Shown here piece after piece: positions 6,393 through 14,949 of a DNA stretch of 22,584 nt (position 1 is the stretch's first letter; each line of letters starts with the position of its first letter). Below the pieces are notes generated by a model. It did no database searches. It had not been told where the DNA came from and saw only the letters and a list, made by a program, of their open reading frames with translations. The stretch spans positions 1-22,584 of the forward strand of contig JBFWVD010000071.1 in NCBI GenBank assembly GCA_050246915.1, read 5' to 3'. This DNA comes from JBFWVD01 sp050246915. GTDB lineage: Bacteria > Actinomycetota > Acidimicrobiia > Acidimicrobiales > Ilumatobacteraceae. The position numbers and the translations under genes were made by a program.

Positions 6393-8073
6393 CCGCGACG
6401 ACTCCGAGGCCCATGAGATCGGGGATGCCCGTCTTGACGAGTGGCATGTTGTCGACGTTCACGATGTTCGGGGTGGAGAACCACGCCTGACGGCTCTCGC
6501 ACAGCGGGATGACCCAGACCTCGTCGAGCACGAGGTGCTCCGCCTCACGGAGCAGCTCCCAGCGCGCATCGTCATCGAGCTCGGCGTCAGCACGTGCGAT
6601 CAGGTCGTTCAGCTTGCCCTCGATCGTTGCATCGCCGATGGTGTTCGCGGCGATGCCGGACATCGTCGACACTGGCGACAACGATTGTGTGACGCCTGTC
6701 CACATCGCGTTGACCGTCCCGTCGCGGAACACGACCTGCGACTGTGATGTGGGCACGAGTTCGATGGACGATGTGACACCCATGTCCTTGAGACTCTGCT
6801 GCTGCACCGTGGCGATCCGCTCGTAGGTGGCGCCGCTGCCGGCGGCCACACTGAACTCGAGCGAGCCGTCGACCCCGGCCTCTTCGAGCAGGGCCTGCGC
6901 CTTGTCGGGGTCATAGGTGTAGAGGTCTGCGTTCGCCTCGTCGTACACGTCGGATCCGGGTTGATAGATCGCGCCCTTCGCCTTGCAGTTCCCGGCGAAG
7001 AGCCCGTCGACCAAGCTCTCGCGATCCAAGGCATACGCGATGGCCTGACGGACCCGCTTGTCGGCGAACGGGCCGTCGGCCCGCAGCCACATCGCCTGAC
7101 CGAGTGCTGTGTCGATCCCGTGCGACACGAAGCCCGCGTCCACCAGACCGGACTCGAGCGTCTCCAGGTCGGCCGTGACGATCTGGATGAGGTCGGCTTG
7201 TCCGGCCTGGAGAGCAGCCGCTCGCGTCTGCCCTTCGCCTGCAAACGTGAGCACGATCTTCTTGATGTTGGCCTGATTCGGATCCCAGTAGTTGTCATCG
7301 ATTCGCTCATACGTGACACCAACATCCGGCGTGAACTCGAGCACGTTGTACGGTCCTGTTCCGGCATCCGGCGTCGTCCCCGAGAGGTCGACGCCCGTCG
7401 CCAGGGCCTGTGGACTGACCATGGCACCAGCGCCCGACGACAATGCGGCGGTGATGCCGACGGACGGCCTGTTGAGGTTCAGCCGCACCGTGTCGGCATC
7501 GACGACCTCGACCGAGTCCACAGCGGCCAGCGAATCCTGCACCTTGGTCGACGACTTCGTCGACTTGGCGTACTCGAGGTTCGCCTTGACGGCGTCGGCG
7601 TCGAAGGGCGTCCCGTCGTGGAAGGTGATCCCCTGGCGGAGCTCGAGCTCGAGACTCAGGCCGTCCGGAGAGAACGACCACTCGGTCGCCAGCATCGGTC
7701 GGAGCCCGAACGTGTCCGTCTCGGTGCCGACGGCGATCAGGCGCTCGTACACCGGTGAGTAGAAGGTGTGATCCCAGGTGACGGTCTCCTGATGGGGATC
7801 GAGGTTGCGGGGTGGGATCACGGCGACGATCTGCAGCTCGGCATCGCGATCGTACGCAGTGGCGGGCTCGGCGGGAGTGCTCGACGCCGTGTCGTCGGTT
7901 CCCGCGGTGGTGTTCGGCGCGGCGCCGACGGTGGTGTCCGGCGCGGCATCGTCGGTCTCCACTGTCGTGGCATCCGATGACGTCCCCGTGGGCTCGGAGG
8001 TGTCGTCAGAACTGCACGAGATCAGCGTTGCCGTCAACCCGAGTGTGATCACCGCTGTGACATACCGTTTCAT
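6388..8073 (-). CDS. ABC transporter substrate-binding lipoprotein, peptide/nickel family 5 (copy 1)
   Basis: A 561-residue extracytoplasmic solute-binding protein of family 5 (PF00496; DppA/OppA type). It has a lipoprotein signal peptide, KR after the start, a hydrophobic stretch and lipobox LISC with C20. A long Ser/Thr/Asp-rich linker follows, then the core with LDPHQ, a LATEWSFSPDGL segment, GITFHDGTPFDADAVKANLEY and FADKRVRQAIAYALDRE. It is closely similar along its length to the protein at 15059-16765, so the two are paralogues. ATG 8073 or GTG 8079 may be the start; GAGGGG lies 11 and 5 bases upstream respectively. It has its own promoter (8180-8208). It probably delivers ligand to the permease/ATPase complex encoded at 16955-20785; ligand unknown. 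Confidence 0.92.
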   Translation of the reverse strand: MKRYVTAVITLGLTATLISCSSDDTSEPTGTSSDATTVETDDAAPDTTVGAAPNTTAGTDDTASSTPAEPATAYDRDAELQIVAVIPPRNLDPHQETVTWDHTFYSPVYERLIAVGTETDTFGLRPMLATEWSFSPDGLSLELELRQGITFHDGTPFDADAVKANLEYAKSTKSSTKVQDSLAAVDSVEVVDADTVRLNLNRPSVGITAALSSGAGAMVSPQALATGVDLSGTTPDAGTGPYNVLEFTPDVGVTYERIDDNYWDPNQANIKKIVLTFAGEGQTRAAALQAGQADLIQIVTADLETLESGLVDAGFVSHGIDTALGQAMWLRADGPFADKRVRQAIAYALDRESLVDGLFAGNCKAKGAIYQPGSDVYDEANADLYTYDPDKAQALLEEAGVDGSLEFSVAAGSGATYERIATVQQQSLKDMGVTSSIELVPTSQSQVVFRDGTVNAMWTGVTQSLSPVSTMSGIAANTIGDATIEGKLNDLIARADAELDDDARWELLREAEHLVLDEVWVIPLCESRQAWFSTPNIVNVDNMPLVKTGIPDLMGLGVVAD

Positions 8074-8179
8074 CTGCACTTGTTCCCCTCACGTAGCGAG
8101 GTGCTCCAGGTGCAGGGCGGGCGATCATCGTGGACGTGAAGCCCTCTGTGCGATGCACATTCGCTCCCCCAACGACGAC

Positions 8180-8229
8180 AATGTAGCGCACTGGTTCGAG
8201 GGTGTCAACTCATCGACACACTCGTCAGC
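8180..8229 (-). promoter_or_regulatory. Promoter of binding-protein copy 1, with variant of the 26-bp element (site 4)
   Basis: Read leftward: -35 TTGACA (8208-8203), 17-bp spacer, -10 TACATT (8185-8180), giving a leader of about 100 bases. The 26-bp stretch 8204-8229 starts GTCAACT, has TCGAC in the middle and ends GTCAGC, matching the copy-2 promoter element in the same register. It keeps the positions common to all five sites (GTCAA, AC at 13-14, GT at 21-22). A short inverted repeat GTGTC-N8-GACAC (8203-8220) overlaps the -35. Confidence 0.68.
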
Positions 8230-8344
8230 ATCGCCGTTCGGCGGCGCACACGGTCCATCAATGGATACAGTGGAATCCCGATCGACGAGCGCGGAATGAA
8301 CGACAATGCGGCCCGCCGTCGACGGTGTCGGGACATCCGTGCGG

Positions 8345-9068
8345 CTACATGTACGGCGAATCACGGAACTCAGCGGCCACGACCTCGATGAGAGGCAGTG
8401 CGGCCAGCGTGTTCACGACATGGAACTGCGTGGGCAAGTCCTCCCAACGGGCTTGATGGAACACGAAGTGTCCGGTGCCCCGCCGGGCACTGACCTCGTT
8501 CTGGGTGCGTCCGGTCGTGGCGTGCTGGACCGACGCCGACTTTGCCCAGTACTGCGAGGTCGTTCACGATGAGCTTGCTCGTGTCCGCCCCAGGTCCGTA
8601 GCCCACCGGCACGTACTTGTACGTCACTTGCACCAACGACTCGTCTCGGGTCGAGGTGGTCGGGGCTCTGAGGTCGCGCACCTCCATGTCGAAGAACCGA
8701 AAGCCACGCCACGATGCATTGATGGTGTACGAGTCGAGCCCAGTCCGGACCGGTGCACCGACCTCGGCCCACAACGATGGCCAACCGATGTCGTCTCGAG
8801 CGGTCACGACGTTGTCGGCCAACGAGTCCCACTTCACCTGGTAATAGTATGCGTCGACCGGTGGATCGTCACGACGGACAGTGACTGGCACACGAACCAT
8901 CAACGAGTGATAGTCGTGGCCGGCCAGCCAGTAGGCGTCCTGTACATGTGCCACAACGACCTCGAGTCGCGGCTCGCCTTGTATCTCGACTCCCGGCGGC
9001 AGCAGTCGACCAAGGAGTTCACCGTCGGTGATTGCGCTGACGCGAAATTCCGGTGAACGGCCTGTCAA
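8345..9068 (-). pseudogene. Acetoacetate-decarboxylase-family gene, 5'-truncated and frameshifted
   Basis: The minus-strand frame from 9068 encodes an acetoacetate decarboxylase (ADC, PF06314) fold: LLPPGVE, then a strand with AHVQDAYWLAGHDYHSLMVRVPV and YYYQVKWDSLADNVVTARDDIGWPSLWAEV. It lacks about 20 or more N-terminal residues; a stop lies just upstream where the insertion sequence begins, so the only start is an internal TTG. Near 8557-8561 the frame breaks by one extra base. The true C-terminus continues in another frame (SQYWAKSASVQHATTG... GTGHFVFHQARWEDLP... EVVAAEFRDSPYM) to the TAG at 8347-8345. The family's Schiff-base lysine context (GYPK) reads GWPS here, so the parent may not have been a classical decarboxylase. 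Two independent lesions indicate a dead gene, though the frameshift alone could be a sequencing error. Confidence 0.8.
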
Positions 9069-9078
9069 CGGTCAGTTG

Positions 9079-9155
9079 GATCGCCCCGTAGGCGGTCGGG
9101 GGTGTGCCCCGAGGATGGCCGTGTGGGTGGCCCAGGGACGGCCATCGGATTCCCC
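9079..9155 (+). repeat. Left inverted end of IS A
   Basis: This pairs with 11555-11633 on the opposite strand. Conserved blocks are CCCCGTAGGCGGTC, GGCCGTGTG and GATTCCCC with similar spacing, the multi-block terminal structure typical of IS21-family transposase binding sites. Confidence 0.8.
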
Positions 9156-9166
9156 GGTTGGTTGGG

Positions 9167-9961
9167 TCAGGTCAGTGGTTTGACTCCTTTGCCGTTGGCG
9201 GCTTCGGTGAGCCGGACGGACTCGCCGGTGGTGACGAGGACGTGGGCGTGGTGCATGAGCCGGTCGACGAGTGCGGTGGCGATGGTGCGTGGCATGAGTT
9301 CGTCGAACCCGGAGGGGTGGAGGTTGGAGCTGATCGCGATGCTTCGTCGTTCGTAGGCGGCGTCGATGAGTCGGTAGAGGCCTTCGGCGGCGTCGTCGGC
9401 GACGGGGAGCAGTCCGATGTCGTCGACGATGACGAGGTCGCAACGCAGGATCGGCTTGAGTGCTTTGGTGATGGAGTCATCGACGCGGTGACGGGCGACG
9501 AGGCCGCCGAGTTGCTCGATGCCGAACCATGCAACGGTGAGACCGTGGTTGATGGCGGCGTGTCCGAGTGCTTCGCAGAAGTGGCTCTTGCCGGTGCCGG
9601 ATGGTCCGGCGACGACGAGGTTCTCGCGTCGTTCGATCCATTCGAGGGTGGCAAGGGCGTCCTGGGCGGCGCGTGGGATCGAGAACCGGGCGGGGTCGAA
9701 GGTGTCGAATGTCTTGCCGGACGGGAACCCTGCTTTGCGGCGTCGATACTCGATCGTGGCGTGGTCTCGACCGCGGGCTTCTTCGTCAAGGAGCACCCGG
9801 ACGATCTCGGCGGGGTCCCAGCGTTGGGCTTTCGCGGTCCGGACGAGCTCGCCGGCGGCGGCGCGGAGGTGGGGCATGCGGAGGCGCCGGGTGAGGCGAT
9901 CGATCTCGAGCAGTTCGGGGCTGACGGTGAGTTCGATCGGGGTTGGTGTCCGCCCGCTCAC
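9167..9961 (-). CDS. istB: IS21-family helper ATPase IstB (element A)
   Basis: A 264-residue IstB-type AAA+ ATPase that assists the IstA transposase. Walker A is GPSGTGKS (119-126), Walker B is CDLVIVDDIG, and a sensor-like ISSNLHPSGFDELM segment follows. The GTG start at 9961 overlaps the istA stop as GTGA, the usual translational coupling of this pair. The length is normal for IstB and the frame is intact. Confidence 0.92.
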   Translation of the reverse strand: MSGRTPTPIELTVSPELLEIDRLTRRLRMPHLRAAAGELVRTAKAQRWDPAEIVRVLLDEEARGRDHATIEYRRRKAGFPSGKTFDTFDPARFSIPRAAQDALATLEWIERRENLVVAGPSGTGKSHFCEALGHAAINHGLTVAWFGIEQLGGLVARHRVDDSITKALKPILRCDLVIVDDIGLLPVADDAAEGLYRLIDAAYERRSIAISSNLHPSGFDELMPRTIATALVDRLMHHAHVLVTTGESVRLTEAANGKGVKPLT

Positions 9962-11466
9962 GACTGTGCCTCGTCGTCGGTGGCGGCTGGTTCGGTGGGG
10001 CCGGTGATGCGTGACCAGACCGAGGTGCCGGGCTGCAATGAGTGTGTTTCCGATGCGCGCATCACCTCGGTGGCAACGGGTGTGGACAGGATCGAGAGCA
10101 GGTCTCCGGGCGCGAACCGTGACGCGACCGCGGCGACGCCCAGGGCGCGGTCCACGCGGGCGGGGTCGAACACTTTGGCCAGCTCGATCGCTTCGGCCAT
10201 GCGGGTCTCGATCGAGCGTGCCCCGCAACCGGCGGCCTCGACGAGCCAGGTCGCCGCCCCTGACCCGAGCGCCAAGAACGCGGCTTCCCTGCCGGTGCGG
10301 GCCTTGGGCTCACGCAACAGCGGGTCACGCCGGTTCGGGTAGTGCGCCTCGATGATGCTTGCCTGGCCAGCAGGGACCCGACGATGACGGGCGATCTCGA
10401 CGGGCCCGGTCGCCGGCGACGCGACCACGATCACGGTGTCACCCTCGAGGCGGACCCACACCCGCTGGTCGACCCAGTCGTGCGGGACCGAGTAGCGGGC
10501 GCCGAGGTAGTTGAACGTCGATGCCCACCCGACCGCTCGGGTCTCCCCGAACGCCGCGGTGAACGGATCGGCTGGCACGGCGTGCAGATGTGCCCGCTCC
10601 TCGGCGAGCAGGTCGACCGGGCGCCGGTTCGTCGCCCGATGCACTCGGGTGTTGACCTTGTCCGTGAACGCCTGACAGGCGTCGACGAGCTCGTCCCATG
10701 ACGTGTAGTCCGGGAGCAGGTTGTGATCGGTGGGGACCAGATCCGCTTTCGCCAGGCGGACCGTCGATTCCGCTCCGCCCTTGGATTCCGGATCCGCCGG
10801 CACGCAGGTGGCGATCGTCAGCCCGTAGTAGTGGGCGACCGCGACGATCTGCGGGTTGCGGACCGCGATCCCAGCGATGTGCCGATCCGTCACCGTCTTC
10901 TCGTTGTCGGTGAGCGCATAGGTCGGCGCCCCGCCGATCACCCGGAACGTCGTGTCGAGCGCGGCGATCACCGACGGCATCGTGCGGTCCCGCAACGGGA
11001 CGACGACCCGGAACCTCGACCACGCCAGCCACGCGCAGAACAGCACCACCCGGCGGCCCTCCACGATCGGGCCGGCCGCGTAGTCCCACTGCAACCACAA
11101 CCCCGGCTCAGGGATCCATGGCCGATAGATCCGATGCGAGCCGCGCCGCCACTGCTCCTTCAACGCTGCCACGACCCGGCGGGTCGTGCGCTCCGACCCC
11201 GGATAGCCCATCGGCACGAGCTTGGCGTGGACAACGTCGGCGCGGATGCGACCTTCCGAGCGGTCGATCCACTCGGTGATCTTGTCCACGAACGGGTCCG
11301 TCACCGAGCCCCGCTCGATCCCGCCGACATCCAACCCGGCCGCTCTCGCGGCGACGTAGCGGGCGACGGTGTGATGATCGCAACCGCACAACGCGGCCGC
11401 CGTGCGCAACGACTTCGTCAGGTCGTACGCCTCCAAGACTTCCAACTGCTTCTCCTTCGAGTACAT
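9958..11466 (-). CDS. istA: IS21-family transposase IstA (element A)
   Basis: A 502-residue transposase. The N-terminal helix-turn-helix reads KEKQLEVLEAYDLTKSLRTAAALCGCDHHTVARYV. The DDE integrase core shows QWDYA (first Asp), LTDNEK (second Asp) and ESKGGAEST (Glu), all present, with the usual IstA C-terminal beta domain after NRRPVDLLAEE. ATG at 11466 (MYSKEKQ) is the natural start; an upstream extension to 11517 has no support. It appears intact and overlaps istB by 4 bases. Confidence 0.92.
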   Translation of the reverse strand: MYSKEKQLEVLEAYDLTKSLRTAAALCGCDHHTVARYVAARAAGLDVGGIERGSVTDPFVDKITEWIDRSEGRIRADVVHAKLVPMGYPGSERTTRRVVAALKEQWRRGSHRIYRPWIPEPGLWLQWDYAAGPIVEGRRVVLFCAWLAWSRFRVVVPLRDRTMPSVIAALDTTFRVIGGAPTYALTDNEKTVTDRHIAGIAVRNPQIVAVAHYYGLTIATCVPADPESKGGAESTVRLAKADLVPTDHNLLPDYTSWDELVDACQAFTDKVNTRVHRATNRRPVDLLAEERAHLHAVPADPFTAAFGETRAVGWASTFNYLGARYSVPHDWVDQRVWVRLEGDTVIVVASPATGPVEIARHRRVPAGQASIIEAHYPNRRDPLLREPKARTGREAAFLALGSGAATWLVEAAGCGARSIETRMAEAIELAKVFDPARVDRALGVAAVASRFAPGDLLSILSTPVATEVMRASETHSLQPGTSVWSRITGPTEPAATDDEAQS

Positions 11467-11554
11467 GAGAGTTCCGGTCCTCCTCGTGGGCCAGCTGCAA
11501 AGTGTGAGAACCCGCAACTTGCTGCGAGGAGGACCACCACAACGCGGATGCTGT

Positions 11555-11633
11555 GGGGAATCTCATGACCGCCCCCGGGGCCAACACACGGCCACCCCCG
11601 GGGAACTACCCGTGACCGCCTACGGGGAGGATC
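11555..11633 (-). repeat. Right inverted end of IS A
   Basis: Reverse complement matches 9079-9155 block by block (CCCCGTAGGCGGTC, GGCCGTGTG, GATTCCCC). It ends only about 5 bases before IS B begins. Confidence 0.8.
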
Positions 11634-11638
11634 TCATG

Positions 11639-11697
11639 TGTCGGTGACGGTCGAAAACTGCGCGGTGTTGCCGGTCGAAAAGTGCGCGGTGTAGTTG
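11639..11697 (+). repeat. Left inverted end of IS B
   Basis: Starts TGTCGGTGACGG and contains two spaced copies of GGTCGAAAA(C/G)TGCGCGGTGT. It pairs with 13743-13802 read on the minus strand. Confidence 0.85.
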
Positions 11698-11707
11698 CTT
11701 GTTGATG

Positions 11708-12508
11708 TTAGGCGTCGGGCTCGCCAGCTCCGGTTCGGATGCTGGGGAGGGTGTCGATGCCGCGGTTGCGGAGCCGGTAGCTGGCGCCTTTCAGCGTGAG
11801 GACGTCGGCGTGGTGAACGATCCGGTCGATCATCGCGGCGGCGACGGCTTGGTCGCCGAACACGCCGCCCCAGCTGGAGAACGGCAGGTTGGAGGTGAGC
11901 ACGAGCGAGGCGTGTTCGTAGCGCGATGACACCAACTGGAACACGAGGTTGGCGGCGTCTTGTTCGAAGGGGAGGTAGCCGACCTCGTCGATGATGATCA
12001 GCCCGTAGCGGCGGAGCCGGGCGAGCTCGGCGGGGAGCCGTCCGAGGCGGTGAGCGTCTTGGAGTCGGGCGACCCAATCGACCGCTGTCGCGAACAGAAC
12101 GCGGTGGCCGTGGTGGGCGGCGATCACACCGAGGCTGGTGGCGAGGTGGGTTTTGCCGGTGCCGGGCGGGCCGAGGAGCACGACGTTGCGGGCTTCGGTG
12201 AGGAACGCGCCGGAGGCGAGCGCAGCGACTTGCTGGCGGACGGCGGGTTGTTGGTCCCAGTCGAAGTCGTCGAGGGTTTTGCGGGCCGGGAACCCGGCCC
12301 ATCGGATCCGTTGCGCGGCCCCGGAGGCGTTGCGTGCCGAGACCTCGCGTTCGAGCACGGCAGCGAGGTAGTCCTCGTGTGTCCAGCCGGCATCACGTGC
12401 TTGATCGGCGAGTCTGCCTGCGGCCTCGACGATCCGTGGGGCCTTGAGCGCGGCGGCGAGGTAGTGGATCTGCTTGGCTGCGTCCGACGGGGTCTGCTGC
12501 TTGGCCAT
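11708..12508 (-). CDS. istB: IS21-family helper ATPase IstB (element B)
   Basis: A 266-residue IstB ATPase. Walker A is GPPGTGKT (113-120), Walker B is YGLIIIDEVGYLP, and the C-terminal DRIVHHADVLTLKGASYRLR segment is typical. ATG 12508 overlaps the istA stop as TGATG and has GGAGG 7 bases upstream; a GTG one codon earlier is possible. The frame is intact. It is distinct from the element A copy. Confidence 0.92.
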   Translation of the reverse strand: MAKQQTPSDAAKQIHYLAAALKAPRIVEAAGRLADQARDAGWTHEDYLAAVLEREVSARNASGAAQRIRWAGFPARKTLDDFDWDQQPAVRQQVAALASGAFLTEARNVVLLGPPGTGKTHLATSLGVIAAHHGHRVLFATAVDWVARLQDAHRLGRLPAELARLRRYGLIIIDEVGYLPFEQDAANLVFQLVSSRYEHASLVLTSNLPFSSWGGVFGDQAVAAAMIDRIVHHADVLTLKGASYRLRNRGIDTLPSIRTGAGEPDA

Positions 12509-13737
12509 CACGCGACCTCCCGTCCATCGAAGCCGTCGAGCCCATCGATGCCGAACGCCCGGTCGTAGTCGGCGAGATCACGTGACAGGTCGTGATCGGC
12601 GACGGTGCGCGGGCGGCTGAAGTCCTCGCGCAACACCTTGGCTGCTGCGACGTGGGCGGGGTCGGTGACGGTCATGTGCCGCGCCCATGCCCTCGCGTGA
12701 TCGGCGACCAGCCGACCATCGAGACGCACGCGCACCCGTTCCAGATCAGCGGTGACGGTGACGAGCCGGCCGATCATGTTCGGGTCGACGGAGTAGTCGT
12801 TGGAGTCGACGCGCACGTAGTAGTCGCGGCCGAGCCGGATCTGATTCACCCAGCCGACCGTCGGCGGGATCGGCGGCAACGCGAGCATCGCTGCCCGATC
12901 CGCGTCAACGAGATCGATCGGACGAGCCCGGATCGTGCGGACCGTGCGCTGGTTCGCGCGCTTCAACCAGTCGGTGAACTGGGCGTTGAAGTCCGCTGGC
13001 GAGGTGAAGTCACGGCCGGGCATGAACGAGGTCTCGAAGAACCCGTTGCGTCGCTCGACCACACCCTTGGATTCCGGGTCGTGTGCTTTCAATTGATGCA
13101 CCCGGGTGGCCAACGTGCCGCTGAACTCGGCGACCCCCGCGGCGAGCCGACCCCGTCGACCGATGCCGCCCTCGTTGTCCCAGATCAACCGGCGCGGCAC
13201 ACGCCCGAACCCCTCGATCAACGACCACGACCCCAACAACAGATCCTGGGTCTGACGGGTCGGGATCATCTGACCGCAGATGAACCTCGAGTGCGCCGGA
13301 ACCATCACGAGCACCGGCAACAGGGCGGTCGTGCCGTCTTCGAGCGGGATCCGTTTCGGCGGGAACCACAGATCGTTCTGCGCCGCGTCGCCCGCCACCC
13401 ACGAGAGTCGGTCCGCCGGGTCCGGACGGCGCTGCTCCGGACGCAACCGGGCCACGTTCTCCCGGAACCACGACGGCGAGCCCGTCCAGCCGACCCGCTC
13501 AGCGAGCACCGTCGCGGGCATGTCCGGGCACTCGGCCAACAACGCACGCACCCGCTTCTCGAACGGCGTGAACGACGTCGCTTCCGCCGGTGCCCGCTCA
13601 TACTTCGGCGGCGACGTTGACGCCACCGGGTTCGCGACCGTGTTCCGAGAGATCCCCAGCCGGTCAGCGATCTGCGTCTTCGGCACCCCCTCGGCCGCCA
13701 GCCTCCGAATCAACGCCCAGTCCTCCAAAGTGATCAC
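12508..13737 (-). CDS. istA: IS21-family transposase IstA (element B)
   Basis: A 409-residue IstA transposase, shorter than the element A copy. The N-terminal helix-turn-helix reads WALIRRLAAEGVPKTQIADRLGISRNTVANPV. The DDE core shows LIWDNEGG (second Asp) and KGVVERRNG (Glu), with the first Asp in the region around NDLWFPPK. The GTG start at 13737 has GGAG a few bases upstream. It ends four bases into istB. It appears intact and so potentially active. Confidence 0.9.
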   Translation of the reverse strand: MITLEDWALIRRLAAEGVPKTQIADRLGISRNTVANPVASTSPPKYERAPAEATSFTPFEKRVRALLAECPDMPATVLAERVGWTGSPSWFRENVARLRPEQRRPDPADRLSWVAGDAAQNDLWFPPKRIPLEDGTTALLPVLVMVPAHSRFICGQMIPTRQTQDLLLGSWSLIEGFGRVPRRLIWDNEGGIGRRGRLAAGVAEFSGTLATRVHQLKAHDPESKGVVERRNGFFETSFMPGRDFTSPADFNAQFTDWLKRANQRTVRTIRARPIDLVDADRAAMLALPPIPPTVGWVNQIRLGRDYYVRVDSNDYSVDPNMIGRLVTVTADLERVRVRLDGRLVADHARAWARHMTVTDPAHVAAAKVLREDFSRPRTVADHDLSRDLADYDRAFGIDGLDGFDGREVA

Positions 13738-13742
13738 ACTCC

Positions 13743-13802
13743 AATCGTTGAGTGCTCACTTTTCGACCGGCAAGAGTGCTCAATTTTCAGCCGTCATCGA
13801 CA
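13743..13802 (-). repeat. Right inverted end of IS B
   Basis: Read on the minus strand it starts TGTCGATGACGG and contains CCGGTCGAAAAGTG, matching the left end at 11639-11697. Confidence 0.85.
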
Positions 13803-13887
13803 TCATGGCCGTCGGCACGGCCCGGGTTGACGAAGTCGGCCTTGGTCGTCGGATGGTTGCGCTGGCTCGCCTAGCGCCCAAATCCGA
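13803..13887 (-). other. Scrap of the original locus between IS B and the IS1595-family element
   Basis: About 85 bases that belong to neither element. On the minus strand one frame has strongly coding-like third positions (mostly G or C) and reads ASQRNHPTTKADFVNPGRAD after a TAG. No start codon lies in that frame. By position and orientation it could be part of the gene that begins at 15032 or the lost 5' end of the decarboxylase-like gene. No homology is claimed. Confidence 0.45.
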
Positions 13888-13893
13888 CGGGTA

Positions 13894-13918
13894 TATGGCG
13901 TATACGACTGAGTCCAGT
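13894..13918 (+). repeat. Left terminal inverted repeat of the IS1595-family element
   Basis: 25 bases, identical to the reverse complement of 14920-14944; begins TATGGCGTATACGACTG. Confidence 0.92.
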
Positions 13919-13941
13919 CGGGTGCGATAGAGTCACTGATT

Positions 13942-14901
13942 GTGGTGGAAGAGCGTGCGCACCCTCGGGCCGGGGTGGACTATCCGGGCACCTGGCAGAC
14001 GTTCGAGACATGGTTCGTCGACGATGCCGCGTGCCGCGCGTATCTCGAGGGGATCCGTTGGCCCGACGGGTTTGTCTGCCCGGTCTGCGGTGCTCGTGAT
14101 GCGTGGCGGACGAGTCGCGGGATGTGGATGTGTCGCAGCTGCAACCGTCAGACATCGGTCATGGCCGGCACGATCTTCCATCGATCGAAGTTGCCGTTGC
14201 GGACCTGGTTCGCGGCGATCTGGTTCATCTGCGCGCAGAAGAACGGGGTGTCAGCACTCGGGCTACAACGCGTGCTCGGGTTCGGGTCCTACGCGACCGC
14301 GTGGACCTGGTTGCACAAGCTCCGACGCACGATGGTCCGCCCCGACCGTGACCGCCTTGGCGGCCCAGGAGTCAGCGTCGAGGTCGACACCACGTTCGTC
14401 GGCGGGCGTGCTCGTGGCCGCAACACCCCTCGTTATGGCAACAAAGCTGAAGTGCTGATCGCCGTCGAACGTCTCGAACCGAAAGGGCTCGGTCGTGCCC
14501 GGATCGCCCAGATCGACCCGCAGTTCCGCAAGGACGACATCTTCAACTTTGTCGCTGCGAACATCGCCCCAGGCTCGATCGTGTGGACCGACGGTGACCG
14601 CCTGTTCAAAGACCTGCCACGCCGGCTTGGGCTCACCCACGAACGCATCGTGCTGATCGGTTCCAGCGAATCGGCGCACTCCGCATTGCCAGCCGTTCAC
14701 CGAGTCGCGTCACTGCTCAAACGGTGGCTCGCCGGCACCCTCCACCAAGGCCAATCGATCGAACACCTCGACTACTACCTCGACGAATACACCTTCCGAT
14801 TCAACCGGCGCACCAGCCGATCACGAGGATTGCTCTTCTACCGACTCCTCCAACAAGCGGTCAACACCGACCCCCACCCCTACGAAACTCTGACCGCCTG
14901 A
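13942..14901 (+). CDS. IS1595-family (ISXO2-like) transposase
   Basis: A 319-residue transposase. The N-terminal zinc ribbon has C46-P-V-C49 and C64-R-S-C67, the transposase zinc-ribbon found in this family. The ISXO2-like catalytic domain follows: VEVDTTFVGGR (first Asp), VWTDGDRLF (second Asp) and a C-terminal PAVHRVASLLKRWLAGTLHQG ... YYLDEYTFRFNRRTSRSRG block. Many relatives read 'DETYVGG' where this has DTTFVGG. GTG 13942 is the likely start and no strong ribosome binding site is visible. The frame is intact and both inverted repeats are present, so the element may be functional. Confidence 0.9.
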   Translation: MVEERAHPRAGVDYPGTWQTFETWFVDDAACRAYLEGIRWPDGFVCPVCGARDAWRTSRGMWMCRSCNRQTSVMAGTIFHRSKLPLRTWFAAIWFICAQKNGVSALGLQRVLGFGSYATAWTWLHKLRRTMVRPDRDRLGGPGVSVEVDTTFVGGRARGRNTPRYGNKAEVLIAVERLEPKGLGRARIAQIDPQFRKDDIFNFVAANIAPGSIVWTDGDRLFKDLPRRLGLTHERIVLIGSSESAHSALPAVHRVASLLKRWLAGTLHQGQSIEHLDYYLDEYTFRFNRRTSRSRGLLFYRLLQQAVNTDPHPYETLTA

Positions 14902-14919
14902 AGCCCACACAGAGTGGCA

Positions 14920-14944
14920 ACTGGACTCAGTCGTATACGCCATA
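14920..14944 (-). repeat. Right terminal inverted repeat of the IS1595-family element
   Basis: Perfect 25-base reverse complement of 13894-13918. Confidence 0.92.
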
Positions 14945-14949
14945 CGGGC

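Larger units (their letters stand above)
9076..11636 (-). mobile_element. IS21-family insertion sequence A (istA-istB)
   Basis: Two overlapping genes of IS21 type lie between long, imperfect inverted ends (9079-9155 and 11555-11633). The ends share GATC, CCCCGTAGGCGGTC, GGCCGTGTG and GATTCCCC blocks in the same order. The outer limits are approximate: the right end is placed at TG when read inward (11636), while the left end lacks an obvious TG at the matching position. No target-site duplication was found. This fits an insertion accompanied by loss of adjacent DNA, including the 5' end of the decarboxylase-like gene. Confidence 0.82.
11639..13802 (-). mobile_element. IS21-family insertion sequence B (istA-istB), complete, with 5-bp target duplication
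   Basis: A 2,164-bp element. Both ends start TGTCG(G/A)TGACGG when read inward, followed by repeated GGTCGAAAA motifs. It is flanked by the direct repeat TCATG (11634-11638 and 13803-13807), a target-site duplication of the size IS21 elements make, which fixes the limits. It differs clearly from element A in both proteins and ends. It landed at the outer edge of element A, so it probably arrived later. Confidence 0.9.
13888..14949 (+). mobile_element. IS1595-family insertion sequence (ISXO2-like)
   Basis: One transposase gene lies between 25-bp perfect inverted repeats (13894-13918 and 14920-14944) that start TATGGCGTATACGACTG. The six bases ATCCGA flank it on both sides (13882-13887 and 14950-14955). 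They may be all or part of a target duplication, although this family usually makes 8 bp, so the outer limits are approximate to a few bases. Confidence 0.85.

Noticed and set aside
9076..13802. IS A plus IS B as one composite transposon
   Set aside because: The two differ in proteins and end sequences, and IS B has its own TCATG duplication, so they are separate insertions.
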